Source of the DNA: Anaerotignum propionicum DSM 1682
GTDB lineage: Bacteria; Bacillota; Clostridia; Lachnospirales; Anaerotignaceae
Direction: 5' to 3'
Assembly (NCBI RefSeq): GCF_001561955.1
Contig: NZ_CP014223.1
Coordinates: 1 to 64,000 of the forward strand
DNA length: 64,000 bases
The translations under genes were made by a program, and so were the position numbers. Positions 54,514 through 63,429 of the stretch are shown here, piece by piece. A model generated the notes under the pieces. The model did not search any database. It was not told the origin of the DNA and saw nothing but the letters and a program-made list of their open reading frames with translations. The first letter of the stretch is position 1; each line of letters begins with the position of its first letter.

Positions 54514-55005
54514 ATGGGACGGAAAAGTGTTGCATATTATGGTTTGTTTGCGGCTTTAGGCATACTCATGGGTTATGTAGAGATGCTGATTCCTTTGCCT
54601 CTTTTGGTTCCGGGGATGAAGCTTGGCCTTGCCAATGTGATTATTGTTATTGTGTTGTATTTTTTGGATGCTAGGGCGGCTTTTTTTATTTCTCTCGCAC
54701 GAGTGGTTCTTTCGGGGTTGATGTTTGCGGGTTTTGCCGGTTTGCTATATAGTCTTTCGGGGGCCCTGTTCAGCTATTGCATTATGGTGCTTCTGAAAAA
54801 AACAGACAAATTTAGTATCATAGGTGTTAGTATTGCCGGAGGAGTTTTTCATAATATCGGCCAAATTATTGTGGCCTCTTTGGTTGTGGAGAACATTCGG
54901 CTGATGTATTATCTGCCATTTTTGCTTATTTTTGGTCTTATCACAGGTGCTGTAATCGGTGTTGTTGCCAGAACAAGCTTAGGATATTTAAATCGTCGTT
55001 TTTGA
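54514..55005 (+). CDS. Gx transporter family / heptaprenyl diphosphate synthase component I-like protein
   Basis: A 163-residue protein with five to six hydrophobic segments, including YYGLFAALGILMGYVEMLIPLP, GMKLGLANVIIVIVLYFLDA and VFHNIGQIIVASLVV. This pattern fits the Gx transporter family of energy-coupling-like membrane proteins, sometimes labelled component I of heptaprenyl diphosphate synthase. It starts immediately at the stop of the NusG-II gene, so the two are translationally coupled. The substrate is unknown, and no prenyl synthase lies nearby. Confidence 0.85.
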   Translation: MGRKSVAYYGLFAALGILMGYVEMLIPLPLLVPGMKLGLANVIIVIVLYFLDARAAFFISLARVVLSGLMFAGFAGLLYSLSGALFSYCIMVLLKKTDKFSIIGVSIAGGVFHNIGQIIVASLVVENIRLMYYLPFLLIFGLITGAVIGVVARTSLGYLNRRF

Positions 55006-55049
55006 AGCGGACGAATGTCCGGTCGCAGAGGACAAAGGGCGCTTTTTGT
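55004..55049 (+). terminator. Possible terminator after the Gx gene
   Basis: AAGCG and CGCTT form the outer stem and GTCC/GGAC an inner stem, followed by TTTTTG. Confidence 0.45.
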
Positions 55050-55120
55050 TCATGAATACTTGTGAAACAGTAAGAAAAACCGACGATATTTACAAAATCT
55101 CGAAAAAAATGAACTCCCCC

Positions 55121-55205
55121 TTGTACATGAGGTGTTTTAGTGCTAAAATCTTATGAAAATAATTCTTTTAGAGTTGGAGCGTAGAGAAATACGCTCCCTA
55201 TTTTT
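55121..55205 (+). promoter_or_regulatory. guaB promoter and leader hairpin
   Basis: TTGTAC (55121-55126), 17 bases, TAAAAT (55144-55149) is the likely promoter. In the leader GGAGCGTA (55176-55183) and TACGCTCC (55190-55197) form a stem followed by CTATTTTTC, which may be an attenuator or a weak terminator. Confidence 0.5.
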
Positions 55206-55223
55206 CATCAGGAGGAGAAAAAA

Positions 55224-56729
55224 ATGGCGAAATACTTTACGGAACCATCCAGAACCTTTAGCGAATTTTTACTGGTACCGGGTTACTCATCAAAGGAATG
55301 TACAGTGGATAATGTGAGTTTAAAAACCCCCGTGGTGAGATTCAAAAAAGGTGAAAAACCCGCTTTGGAGATGAATATTCCCTTAACTTCCGCGGTTATG
55401 CAGGCAGTATCTGACGACAAAATGGCGGTGGCTCTGGCGAAGGAAGGCGGTATTTCCTTTATTTTCGGTTCTCAGAGTATAGAAAGTCAAACGGCGATGG
55501 TAGCAAGAGCAAAGGCTTATAAAGCAGGTTTTGTTATGAGCGATTCTAACATTAGCCCCGAGAGCACTTTACAGGATATTTTAAACTTGAAGCGCAAAAC
55601 AGGCCATTCTACCGTTGCGGTAACCACTGACGGCACTGCCCAGGGAAAATTAGTGGGTATTGTGACCAGCAGAGATTATAGAATCAGCCGTATGGAGAGA
55701 GATACAAAGGTAAGCGAGTTTATGACACCTTTGAATCAGTTGATTACAGCACCTGAGGGTACAAGCCTGAAGGAAGCAAACAACATTATTTGGGATAACA
55801 AAATTAATCAGTTGCCCATTATTGACAAAGAGGGCAGACTGCAATATTTGGTTTTCCGTAAGGATTATGACAGCCATAAGGAAAATTCCCATGAGCTTTT
55901 AGATAAGGATAAGAGATATGTGATTGGTGCGGGAATTAACACCAGAGATTATATGGTAAGAATACCTGCTTTGGTTGAAGCTGGTGTTGATATTCTTTGT
56001 ATCGACTCCTCAGAGGGCTATTCCGAATGGCAGAAGGACGCCTTGGATTGGGTACGTAAAAACTATGGCGACACCGTGAAAATCGGCGCAGGCAACGTGG
56101 TAGATAGAGAGGGCTTCCGTTTCTTGGCAGATTGTGGTGCAGATTTCGTGAAGGTTGGTATCGGCGGCGGCTCTATTTGTATCACCAGAGAACAAAAGGG
56201 TATTGGTCGTGGACAGGCTTCCGCGGTTATTGAGGTTGCAGAGGCTAGGGATGAATACTTTAAAGAGACGGGTATTTATATTCCTATCTGCTCCGACGGT
56301 GGCATTGTTTATGATTATCATATGACTTTAGCTTTGGCTATGGGTGCAGATTTTATCATGTTGGGCAGATATTTTGCTCGTTTTGACGAAAGCCCTACAA
56401 ATAAAGTAAACATCAATGGTAGCTACATGAAGGAATATTGGGGCGAAGGTTCCGCCCGTGCAAGAAACTGGCAGAGATACGACATGGGTGGTGACGAGAA
56501 TCTATCCTTTGAAGAAGGCGTAGATTCCTATGTACCTTATGCAGGTAGTCTGCGTGATAACGTAGGTCTATCCTTGAAGAAGGTAAAATCCACCATGTGT
56601 AATTGTGGTGTGCTCTCTATTCCTGAATTGCAGGAGAAGGCAAAGATCACCGTAATTTCTACTACAAGCTTGGTAGAAGGCGGCGCTCACGATGTATTGT
56701 TGAAAGATAACAGCTTAAATTTTAAATAA
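55224..56729 (+). CDS. guaB: Inosine-5'-monophosphate dehydrogenase
   Basis: IMPDH makes XMP, the committed step to guanine nucleotides. The barrel contains the catalytic Cys in [20 protein letters not shown] and the substrate phosphate loop [11 protein letters not shown]. Two CBS domains sit in the middle (about 105-225, with [17 protein letters not shown] and [21 protein letters not shown]). Length is 501 residues. AGGAGGAG precedes the ATG. The sequence is of the longer type that starts [11 protein letters not shown], common in Clostridia. Confidence 0.95.
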   Translation: MAKYFTEPSRTFSEFLLVPGYSSKECTVDNVSLKTPVVRFKKGEKPALEMNIPLTSAVMQAVSDDKMAVALAKEGGISFIFGSQSIESQTAMVARAKAYKAGFVMSDSNISPESTLQDILNLKRKTGHSTVAVTTDGTAQGKLVGIVTSRDYRISRMERDTKVSEFMTPLNQLITAPEGTSLKEANNIIWDNKINQLPIIDKEGRLQYLVFRKDYDSHKENSHELLDKDKRYVIGAGINTRDYMVRIPALVEAGVDILCIDSSEGYSEWQKDALDWVRKNYGDTVKIGAGNVVDREGFRFLADCGADFVKVGIGGGSICITREQKGIGRGQASAVIEVAEARDEYFKETGIYIPICSDGGIVYDYHMTLALAMGADFIMLGRYFARFDESPTNKVNINGSYMKEYWGEGSARARNWQRYDMGGDENLSFEEGVDSYVPYAGSLRDNVGLSLKKVKSTMCNCGVLSIPELQEKAKITVISTTSLVEGGAHDVLLKDNSLNFK

Positions 56730-56740
56730 TATAAATAGAA

Positions 56741-56777
56741 AAAGTGGCATCTGTTTACAGATGTCACTTTTTTTGAT
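56741..56777 (+). terminator. Terminator after guaB
   Basis: AAAGTGGCATCTG pairs with CAGATGTCACTTT, followed by a T run. Confidence 0.9.
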
Positions 56778-56902
56778 ATGTTTAAACTCTAATTGAGAAT
56801 TTAAATACCTATAAAAAAAGATTGAGCCTAAATAGTATCTATTAGGATAAAGTAAGCTGAAAAATGGTAAAAGATTTGCCGAAACGAGCTGTTAAGCAAT
56901 AT

Positions 56903-56938
56903 AAAAAGGAGGAATTCAACAAGAATACCTCCTTTTTG
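56903..56938 (-). terminator. Terminator of the ferredoxin gene
   Basis: AAAAAGGAGGAATTC pairs with GAATACCTCCTTTTT. The T run serves both strands. Confidence 0.8.
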
Positions 56939-56946
56939 TATCTTTA

Positions 56947-57138
56947 TTAATGACCGGTTGTTTCAATTGCAATGGCGGGACAGTTTGTTTTTGCTTCAAT
57001 GACCATAGCTTCTGTACTTGGTGGAACATTTTCAGGAATCGCTTTCGCCAGACCGCTGTCGTCCATAGAAAAAACATCACCACAAAGGGTAACACAAAGG
57101 CCGCAACCGATGCATTTTTCATTTACATATGCTTTCAT
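56947..57138 (-). CDS. Single-cluster 4Fe-4S ferredoxin
   Basis: A 63-residue electron carrier. The cluster motif CIGCGLCVTLC with a distant CPAIAI supplies the ligands for one cubane. The sequence between is acidic, as in clostridial and Desulfovibrio monocluster ferredoxins. GGAGAG precedes the ATG, and its own terminator follows. Partners are not indicated by its neighbours. Confidence 0.92.
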   Translation of the reverse strand: MKAYVNEKCIGCGLCVTLCGDVFSMDDSGLAKAIPENVPPSTEAMVIEAKTNCPAIAIETTGH

Positions 57139-57303
57139 AAGATCTCTCCTTTATAAACAGTTTGTAATATTGTTTCTCTTTCCATGAAAGATATGCACTA
57201 TTTTAAATATATAGATATAAATTTTAGATTCATTTAAAAAGGAGTATAGATTTAAAAAAGTATTTTTTGAAGGCAATTCTTTTTCTATATCAAAATAAGC
57301 CTT

Positions 57304-57726
57304 TTATACAGGTTCGCCGTACTTATTTTCTCCTGGTGTACCTGGGGTTGCTTCTAAAACAATGAGCCAAATACTACATGCAAGACAAAGTAATGAAATT
57401 AAAATTAATCCTCCTAATGCTGCGGTCTTAGACACAAAGGCCAGAGGTATGACAATTAGAAAGAATGCAAGGGGAATCATTGAAAGTAAAACCCACCAGC
57501 CGGATTTATTAATATCATGTAATCTTCTTATAGACGCTCCAAGACTGGGCAAAAAAACCGCAAGAGAATAAATTGTTGATAAAATATCCGAATGCACGAT
57601 TTTATCTATGAAGTAGATGATAAGAGAGAAAATAAAATTAAATAATACAAAATACCAGAATGTTCGCCTGCTCTCACGTCCTTTAAAAACGGCATATTTT
57701 TTAATAATTTCTATGTAGCATTGCAT
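57304..57726 (-). CDS. DUF805 family membrane protein
   Basis: The 140-residue protein begins YIEIIKKYAVFKGRESRRTFWYF, the recognisable DUF805 opening, and contains SIRRLHDINKSGWWVL, the family's RxHDxxxSGW signature. Four membrane helices are predicted by eye. GAGGAGG precedes the ATG. Function is unknown. Confidence 0.9.
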   Translation of the reverse strand: MQCYIEIIKKYAVFKGRESRRTFWYFVLFNFIFSLIIYFIDKIVHSDILSTIYSLAVFLPSLGASIRRLHDINKSGWWVLLSMIPLAFFLIVIPLAFVSKTAALGGLILISLLCLACSIWLIVLEATPGTPGENKYGEPV

Positions 57727-57833
57727 AAATAGATAACCTCCTCATTAATATATGAAAAGAATATACCAAAATTTTACAAAAGTCAACAATATATGAAAGT
57801 TAATTGAAAAATCAGTGCTTATATTTCTATCGA

Positions 57834-57885
57834 AAAAAGCCTGCATTACAGTGCAATTTTTTTGCAATGCAAAGCAAGCTTATAT
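57834..57885 (-). terminator. Terminator of the small gene at 57968
   Basis: On the minus strand AGCTTGCTTTGCATT pairs imperfectly with AATGCAGGCT, followed by TTTTTTC. Confidence 0.6.
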
Positions 57886-57967
57886 GTGTGTGTGAAAAAA
57901 CAAATCAGGCTTTCTCAAAGGTGTCAATGCTTTAGACATCTGTTGGAATGCTCTGTTTTGCACAGGA

Positions 57968-58198
57968 TTAATATTCCTTGCCCATCATCAGGGCAACATC
58001 CATCCATTCTGTAACCATTTGATAGGCATCATTTTCATCCCGCAGACGATCTAAGGTTTCCTCATCGCTATCGAAGGTAAGCAACAACGCACCGTAAATG
58101 TTGTAAAAATCAATACGCCAGTCAGTTTTATCTTTGTATTCTCTTAAGTGATAAACCATTTCGTTTAACCCTGTCACTGTAAATTTTTCGTGAATCAT
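57968..58198 (-). CDS. Small hypothetical protein
   Basis: I do not recognise this protein. The ATG at 58198 follows AAGGAGGG by about six bases and gives 76 acidic residues starting MIHEKFTVTGLNEMVYHL. A longer in-frame start at 58249 has no comparable ribosome site. No membrane helix or metal motif is visible. It has its own downstream terminator-like hairpin. Confidence 0.7.
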   Translation of the reverse strand: MIHEKFTVTGLNEMVYHLREYKDKTDWRIDFYNIYGALLLTFDSDEETLDRLRDENDAYQMVTEWMDVALMMGKEY

Positions 58199-58387
58199 AC
58201 CATTCCCTCCTTTTCCAACTGAGTTTTGTCTAGTATACCAAATAAACATGCATATGAAAAGAGATATGTTAAAAAATATACAAGACTATAGTTAGAATTG
58301 TTTGGGAATACTGAAATGGGAAGATTTTTCGGTGACATGGAAATTTTGTATTGATTTTCCATGCTTGATATGGTAGAATTCATACAA

Positions 58388-58540
58388 ATAAGAGGGAGTA
58401 GCTTTCGCATTATGCGACGCCAACGTTCGTCATCACGGCCAAACAGCCCGGACGTTGCCCAGAGAATGCTTAGTATTCTTAGGAAGCAAGACTTTTATTG
58501 TACCGGAAAATTTGTATGGGTGCAATAAAGGTCTTTTTTA
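58388..58540 (+). ncRNA. yybP-ykoY manganese riboswitch with terminator
   Basis: Landmarks in order are AGGGAGTAGC (58393-58402), CGTTCGTCATCACGGCC, GCCCGGACGTTGCC and GCAAGACTTTTATT (58486-58499), which match the Mn2+-sensing yybP-ykoY class. ATAAGAG (58388-58394) can pair with CTTTTAT (58492-58498) as P1. Alternatively AGACTTTTATTGTACC pairs with GGTGCAATAAAGGTCT, followed by TTTTTT, as a terminator. The two pairings exclude each other, so bound Mn2+ should switch expression on. Confidence 0.9.
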
Positions 58541-58563
58541 TGTGCACCGAAAGGAGAATGGAA

Positions 58564-61158
58564 ATGGATAAACTTTGGATGAGAAAAAAGGAGGAGCTAT
58601 TCCGTGAATACGAAACCTCAAAGCATGGGCTTTCGGGGGAAGATGCGGAAAAGCGGCTGGAGAAGCATGGGGAAAATAAGCTGAGGGAAGGAAAGCGTAA
58701 GGGCATTGTTCAAGTGTTTTTTGAGCAATTTGCAGATCTTTTGGTAGTCATTTTAATTGTAGCCGCCATCATTTCCGCATTAACAGGGGGAATGGAAGGT
58801 ACCATTGTTATTATCACTGTATTGATTTTAAATGCAATTCTAGGTACGGTGCAGCATTTTAAGGCAGAAAAATCTTTGGAAAGTCTAAAGGCAATGTCTG
58901 CGCCCAATGCAAGAGTGATTCGTGATGGGGAAAAGATGGAGGTTCCTGCCGTAAAGCTTGTTCCCGGTGATATTCTGCTTTTGGAAGCAGGGGATGTTGC
59001 GGCGGCAGATGGTCGTATTTTGGAAAATCATTCTTTACAGGTCAGCGAAAGTGCTCTGACAGGTGAATCTGAAAACGTAAATAAATCTGCAGATTTAATT
59101 GAAAAAGAGGAGCTTCCCTTGGGAGACCGCTTAAATATGGTTTTTAGTGGTTCGTTGATTTCTTATGGTCGTGCTGTTGTTTTGGTAACAGGTACGGGAA
59201 TGGAAACGGAAATCGGCAAGATTGCCAATTTAATGGAATCTGCCCAGGAAAAAGCAACACCACTGCAACGAAGCTTAGACGATTTCTCCAAAAAGCTTTC
59301 TTTTGTCATCCTGGCAATTTGTGTGGTTGTGTTTGGTCTTGGTGTATGGCGTGGTCAAGCTTTAGCAGATGCATTGATGTTTGCTGTGGCTTTGGCGGTG
59401 GCGGCCATTCCTGAGGCGCTAAGTTCTATTGTGACCATTGGGTTGGCAATTGGTACCCAAAAAATGGCGAAAGAAAATGCTATTATTAAAAACCTCCGTG
59501 CTGTGGAAAGTTTGGGTTGTGTTTCCGTAATCTGTTCAGATAAAACAGGTACCTTAACCCAGAATAAAATGACGGTGCAAAAAGTCTTTACCCTTAGCGG
59601 CACCACGGATGCAGATGATGTGGATTGTGATAAAAAACAGCATAGAGAGCTCATTGTAACAGGGGTGCTTTGTAACGATGGGGCAATCAGCGGAGATGCC
59701 AAAATAGGTGATCCCACGGAAACGGCTTTGCTCAGTTTTTGTCGTAAAACAGGTGGCCATGAGGGGGATATTAGAGGGGATTATCCTCGTCTGGGTGAGC
59801 TTCCTTTTGATTCCGACCGAAAGCTTATGTCTACCTTGCACCAACTTGACGGGAAAATTTTGATGATGACAAAGGGTGCCCCTGATGTCTTACTTTCCAG
59901 ATGCAATAAAATTGTGGAAAATGATACTAATAGGGAAATCACCCAAAAGGATTTGGATAGAATTATTGCCGAAAATCAGGCGCTTTCTTCCCAAGGATTG
60001 CGAGTTTTGGCTTTTGGGAAAAAGGAGATTGGAGAACAGCGCCGTTTGACTTTAGAAGATGAACGGGATTTAACCTTTATTGGTTTGATTGCCATGATGG
60101 ATCCTCCCCGATTGGAATCTGCCCCTGCCGTTGCCGACTGTCTGCGAGCAGGCATTCGCCCCGTTATGATTACGGGGGATCATAAGGTAACTGCTTCTGC
60201 CATTGCAAAGGAAATCGGTATTTTGCAGGAAGGAGACAGAGCCGTTGAAGGTGCAGAATTGGAGCATATCAGTGATGAAGAATTGCGGGATATGGTGAAA
60301 GAAATTTCTGTGTATGCCCGTGTTTCTCCCGAGCATAAAATCAGAATTGTTCGAGCTTGGCAGGAAAATGGCTATATTGCGGCAATGACTGGTGACGGTG
60401 TAAACGATGCCCCTGCGCTGAAGCAGGCGGATATCGGTATTGCCATGGGTATCACGGGTACTGAGGTATCTAAGGATGCGGCGGCAATGATTTTAACGGA
60501 TGATAACTTTGCAACGATTGTAAAAGCTGTGGGCAACGGACGAAACGTGTATGCAAATATCAAAAATTCAATTCAATTTTTGCTTTCTGGTAACCTTGCG
60601 GGGATTATTACAGTATTGTTTACTTCCTTACTGGGATTGCCATTGCCCTTTACAGCAGTACAGCTGTTGTTTATCAATTTGCTGACAGATAGTTTGCCTG
60701 CGTTGGCAGTTAATATGGAAAAACCAACAGGGGATTTATTGAACGACAAACCAAGAAACCCAAAAGAAAGCATTTTAACACGGGATTTTGTAAAAAGATT
60801 GGTGTTGCAGGGTGGTTTGATTGCTGTCGTGACCATAATAGCCTTTTATGTTGGTTTAGGGGAGAATCCCGGTTTGGCATCTACCATGGCATTTGCTACC
60901 CTTTGTTTGGCTCGTTTATTCCATGGGTTCAATTGCAGAGGAATACGCTCTATCTTCCGTCTGCCCAATAACCCTTATAGTTATGGTGCCTTTGCCATTG
61001 GCGGTGCTTTGTTAATGTCAGTGCTGCTGTTTTCTGGTTTGCATCAATTATTTGACATCAATAATGCTTTGACAGCTACACATATTTTGCAGATTGTAGG
61101 TCTTGCATTTGTGCCTACGCTGATTATTCAGTTGGAACGTTTGGCAAGAGGAAGATGA
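58564..61158 (+). CDS. P-type cation ATPase, probable Mn2+ exporter
   Basis: The 864-residue pump has the Ca2+-ATPase (PMR1-like) layout: cation_ATPase_N segment with GLSGEDAEKRLEKHG, actuator domain with ALTGESENVNK, membrane helix 4 with AVAAIPEAL, the phosphorylation site CSDKTGTLTQNKM (Asp326) and the hinge TGDGVNDAPALKQADIGIAM (shown as GDGVNDAPALK). Six C-terminal helices follow. The manganese riboswitch upstream argues for Mn2+ export. The start at ATG 58564 is seven bases after AAGGAG; the longer frame runs into the riboswitch terminator. Confidence 0.93.
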   Translation: MDKLWMRKKEELFREYETSKHGLSGEDAEKRLEKHGENKLREGKRKGIVQVFFEQFADLLVVILIVAAIISALTGGMEGTIVIITVLILNAILGTVQHFKAEKSLESLKAMSAPNARVIRDGEKMEVPAVKLVPGDILLLEAGDVAAADGRILENHSLQVSESALTGESENVNKSADLIEKEELPLGDRLNMVFSGSLISYGRAVVLVTGTGMETEIGKIANLMESAQEKATPLQRSLDDFSKKLSFVILAICVVVFGLGVWRGQALADALMFAVALAVAAIPEALSSIVTIGLAIGTQKMAKENAIIKNLRAVESLGCVSVICSDKTGTLTQNKMTVQKVFTLSGTTDADDVDCDKKQHRELIVTGVLCNDGAISGDAKIGDPTETALLSFCRKTGGHEGDIRGDYPRLGELPFDSDRKLMSTLHQLDGKILMMTKGAPDVLLSRCNKIVENDTNREITQKDLDRIIAENQALSSQGLRVLAFGKKEIGEQRRLTLEDERDLTFIGLIAMMDPPRLESAPAVADCLRAGIRPVMITGDHKVTASAIAKEIGILQEGDRAVEGAELEHISDEELRDMVKEISVYARVSPEHKIRIVRAWQENGYIAAMTGDGVNDAPALKQADIGIAMGITGTEVSKDAAAMILTDDNFATIVKAVGNGRNVYANIKNSIQFLLSGNLAGIITVLFTSLLGLPLPFTAVQLLFINLLTDSLPALAVNMEKPTGDLLNDKPRNPKESILTRDFVKRLVLQGGLIAVVTIIAFYVGLGENPGLASTMAFATLCLARLFHGFNCRGIRSIFRLPNNPYSYGAFAIGGALLMSVLLFSGLHQLFDINNALTATHILQIVGLAFVPTLIIQLERLARGR

Positions 61159-61178
61159 GATTAGTTACAGAATAGAAC

Positions 61179-61212
61179 AAGGGTGTCGACTCTGTCGACA
61201 CCCTTGTTTTTT
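61179..61212. terminator. Bidirectional terminator between the ATPase and tex genes
   Basis: AAGGGTGTCGAC (61179-61190) pairs with GTCGACACCCTT (61194-61205), followed by GTTTTTT. Confidence 0.9.
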
Positions 61213-61215
61213 AAC

Positions 61216-63357
61216 TTATTCCACATTTTTCATAGTCAATGAAATTCTCTTTTTCTCCATATCTACGGAAAGGACCTTTACCTTTACCGTATCTCCCAGT
61301 TTCACTGCCTCCAGAGGATGTTTGATGAAACGGTTGCAAATCTGAGAGATATGCACTAAACCGTCTTGATGTACACCAATATCCACAAATACACCAAAGT
61401 CTATGACATTTCGCACGGTTCCCGTCAAAATCATACCTTCTTGCAAATCTTCCATAGAAAGAACGTCACTGCGTAAAATAGGGGCAGGGGCATCTTCACG
61501 AGGGTCACGACCGGGTTTTTCCAATTCCTTGATAATGTCCTCTAAGGTTGGAACGCCTATGCCCAGTGTTTCTGCCATTTTTTCAGGGGAAGCTATTTTT
61601 TTGCTTAAGCCTGAGACCTGTTTTTTTGCCACATCCCCTAGGGTAAAACCGCAAGCGTTGAGAAGCTTTTCTGCGGCGCCATAGCTTTCGGGATGCACCC
61701 CTGTGTGGTCTAATGCCATGGTGCTTTCGGGAATGCGTAGAAATCCGGCACACTGTAAAAATGCTTTGGGCCCTAACTTCGGCACCTTCAATAATTCCTT
61801 ACGGGTTTTAAATTTTCCATTTTCTTCACGATATAACAAAATGTTCTTTGCAACGGTGCTGTTGATCCCTGCCACATAAGACAGGAGAGAAGGGCTTGCG
61901 GTGTTCAAATCCACCCCTACACTGTTTACACAGTCTTCCACCACGCCCCCTAGGGTTTCGCCAAGACGTTTTTGGTTCATATCATGCTGATATTGCCCAA
62001 CACCAATGGACTTGGGGTCTATTTTAACTAGCTCCGCCAAGGGATCTTGAATTCGTCTGCCGATGGAAACAGCACTGCGCAGGGATACGTCATACTGGGG
62101 GAATTCCTCAGCACCAAGCTTGGATGCGGAATAAACGGAAGCTCCTGCCTCGTTGGCGATGATATACTGCACCTTTCGGTCTAACCCTTTCAAAGCTTCT
62201 GCAACAAACTGCTCCGATTCTCTGGAAGCGGTACCATTGCCGATGGAGATTAAGGAAACTGCATAGGCTTCAATGAGGCGTTTTAGTGTTTTTTCTGCCT
62301 CTTCCTTTTTATTTTGGGGTGGTGTAGGATAAATCACCGCTGTTTCCAAAGGTTTTCCTGTTTCATCAATCACTGCCAGCTTACATCCTGTACGAAAAGC
62401 TGGATCTAAGGCTAAGACAACCTTGCCTGCAATGGGTGGCTGTAATAAAAGCTGTTTTAAATTTTCACGAAAGACACCCAATGCAGATTCTTCTGCCTTT
62501 TCTGTAAAATCGTTACGAAGCTCTCTCTCTAAAGATGGTGCAATGAGGCGCTTATAGCTATCCTCAATGACAGCCTGCAAAATTTCGGCTGTGTGGCTAT
62601 TTTTCTTGATGACAACTCGTCCGATTTTTTCAAAAAGACGTTCATCTTCTCCTTGAATTTTTACGGAAAGAAAGCCTTCTTTTTCGCCACGGTTGATAGC
62701 TAGAATGCGATGGGATGCAATGGTCTTAAGGGGCTCGCTGTAATCATAATACATTTCATAAACAGAAGGCTCGTCCTTTGCTTTTTGAGAAAGCAAAAGG
62801 CCATTTTTCAGCCATTCCTCCCGGAGGAGCTGACGAATGCCGGCATCGTCGGAAAGCTGTTCTGCCAAAATATCCTTTGCGCCTTCTATAGCTTCTTCCA
62901 CAGATGAAACGCCTTTTTCTTCATCCACAAAAGCAGCGGCATACTCTGCCAAAGGGGTCAAAAGCACCTGTCCCCAAATCATTTCTGCCAAAGGGGCTAA
63001 GCCCTTTTCCTTAGCAATGGAGGCTCTGGTGCGGCGTTTTGGGCGGTAAGGGCGGTATATATCGTCAATTTCCGTTTGGGTCATTGCTTCCGCCAGTTTT
63101 CTCGCCAATTCCTCGGTAAGCATGCCTTGTTCTTCGATGGAGGAGCGCACTTGCTCTCGTTTTTCCTCAAGATTTCTTAGGGCTGTCAAACGCTCCGCAA
63201 GTTGGCGAATAATTTGGTCGTCTAAGGAGCCCGTCATTTCCTTTCGGTATCTTGCGATAAAAGGCACGGTGTTGCCTTCATCCAAAAGAGCTACCGTGTT
63301 TTCCACTTGAAAAGTCTTTATATTCAGTTCTTCTTGTAATCGTTTTAGAATATCCAT
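61216..63357 (-). CDS. tex: Tex family transcription accessory protein
   Basis: Tex is a conserved RNA/DNA-binding protein that interacts with the transcription machinery. The 713-residue product shows the N-terminal helical domain (about 1-190), the YqgF-like RNase H fold with LALDPAFRTGCKLAVIDE (about 315-430), helix-hairpin-helix elements (SVGVDLNTASPSLLSYVAGI, in part) and a C-terminal S1 domain (about 640-711) with GTVRNVIDFGVFVDIGVHQ. GGAAGG precedes the ATG. Confidence 0.96.
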   Translation of the reverse strand: MDILKRLQEELNIKTFQVENTVALLDEGNTVPFIARYRKEMTGSLDDQIIRQLAERLTALRNLEEKREQVRSSIEEQGMLTEELARKLAEAMTQTEIDDIYRPYRPKRRTRASIAKEKGLAPLAEMIWGQVLLTPLAEYAAAFVDEEKGVSSVEEAIEGAKDILAEQLSDDAGIRQLLREEWLKNGLLLSQKAKDEPSVYEMYYDYSEPLKTIASHRILAINRGEKEGFLSVKIQGEDERLFEKIGRVVIKKNSHTAEILQAVIEDSYKRLIAPSLERELRNDFTEKAEESALGVFRENLKQLLLQPPIAGKVVLALDPAFRTGCKLAVIDETGKPLETAVIYPTPPQNKKEEAEKTLKRLIEAYAVSLISIGNGTASRESEQFVAEALKGLDRKVQYIIANEAGASVYSASKLGAEEFPQYDVSLRSAVSIGRRIQDPLAELVKIDPKSIGVGQYQHDMNQKRLGETLGGVVEDCVNSVGVDLNTASPSLLSYVAGINSTVAKNILLYREENGKFKTRKELLKVPKLGPKAFLQCAGFLRIPESTMALDHTGVHPESYGAAEKLLNACGFTLGDVAKKQVSGLSKKIASPEKMAETLGIGVPTLEDIIKELEKPGRDPREDAPAPILRSDVLSMEDLQEGMILTGTVRNVIDFGVFVDIGVHQDGLVHISQICNRFIKHPLEAVKLGDTVKVKVLSVDMEKKRISLTMKNVE

Positions 63358-63429
63358 TCTTACGCCTTCCTTTTTATTTTTGTCCAGAACCCTTAGCTTT
63401 TTACGAAGGGCTATTTCCCAAAGTTGTAT

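Noticed and set aside
58498-58563. A 22-residue N-terminal extension of the P-type ATPase
   Set aside because: It overlaps the riboswitch terminator stem; the ATG at 58564 is well placed behind AAGGAG.
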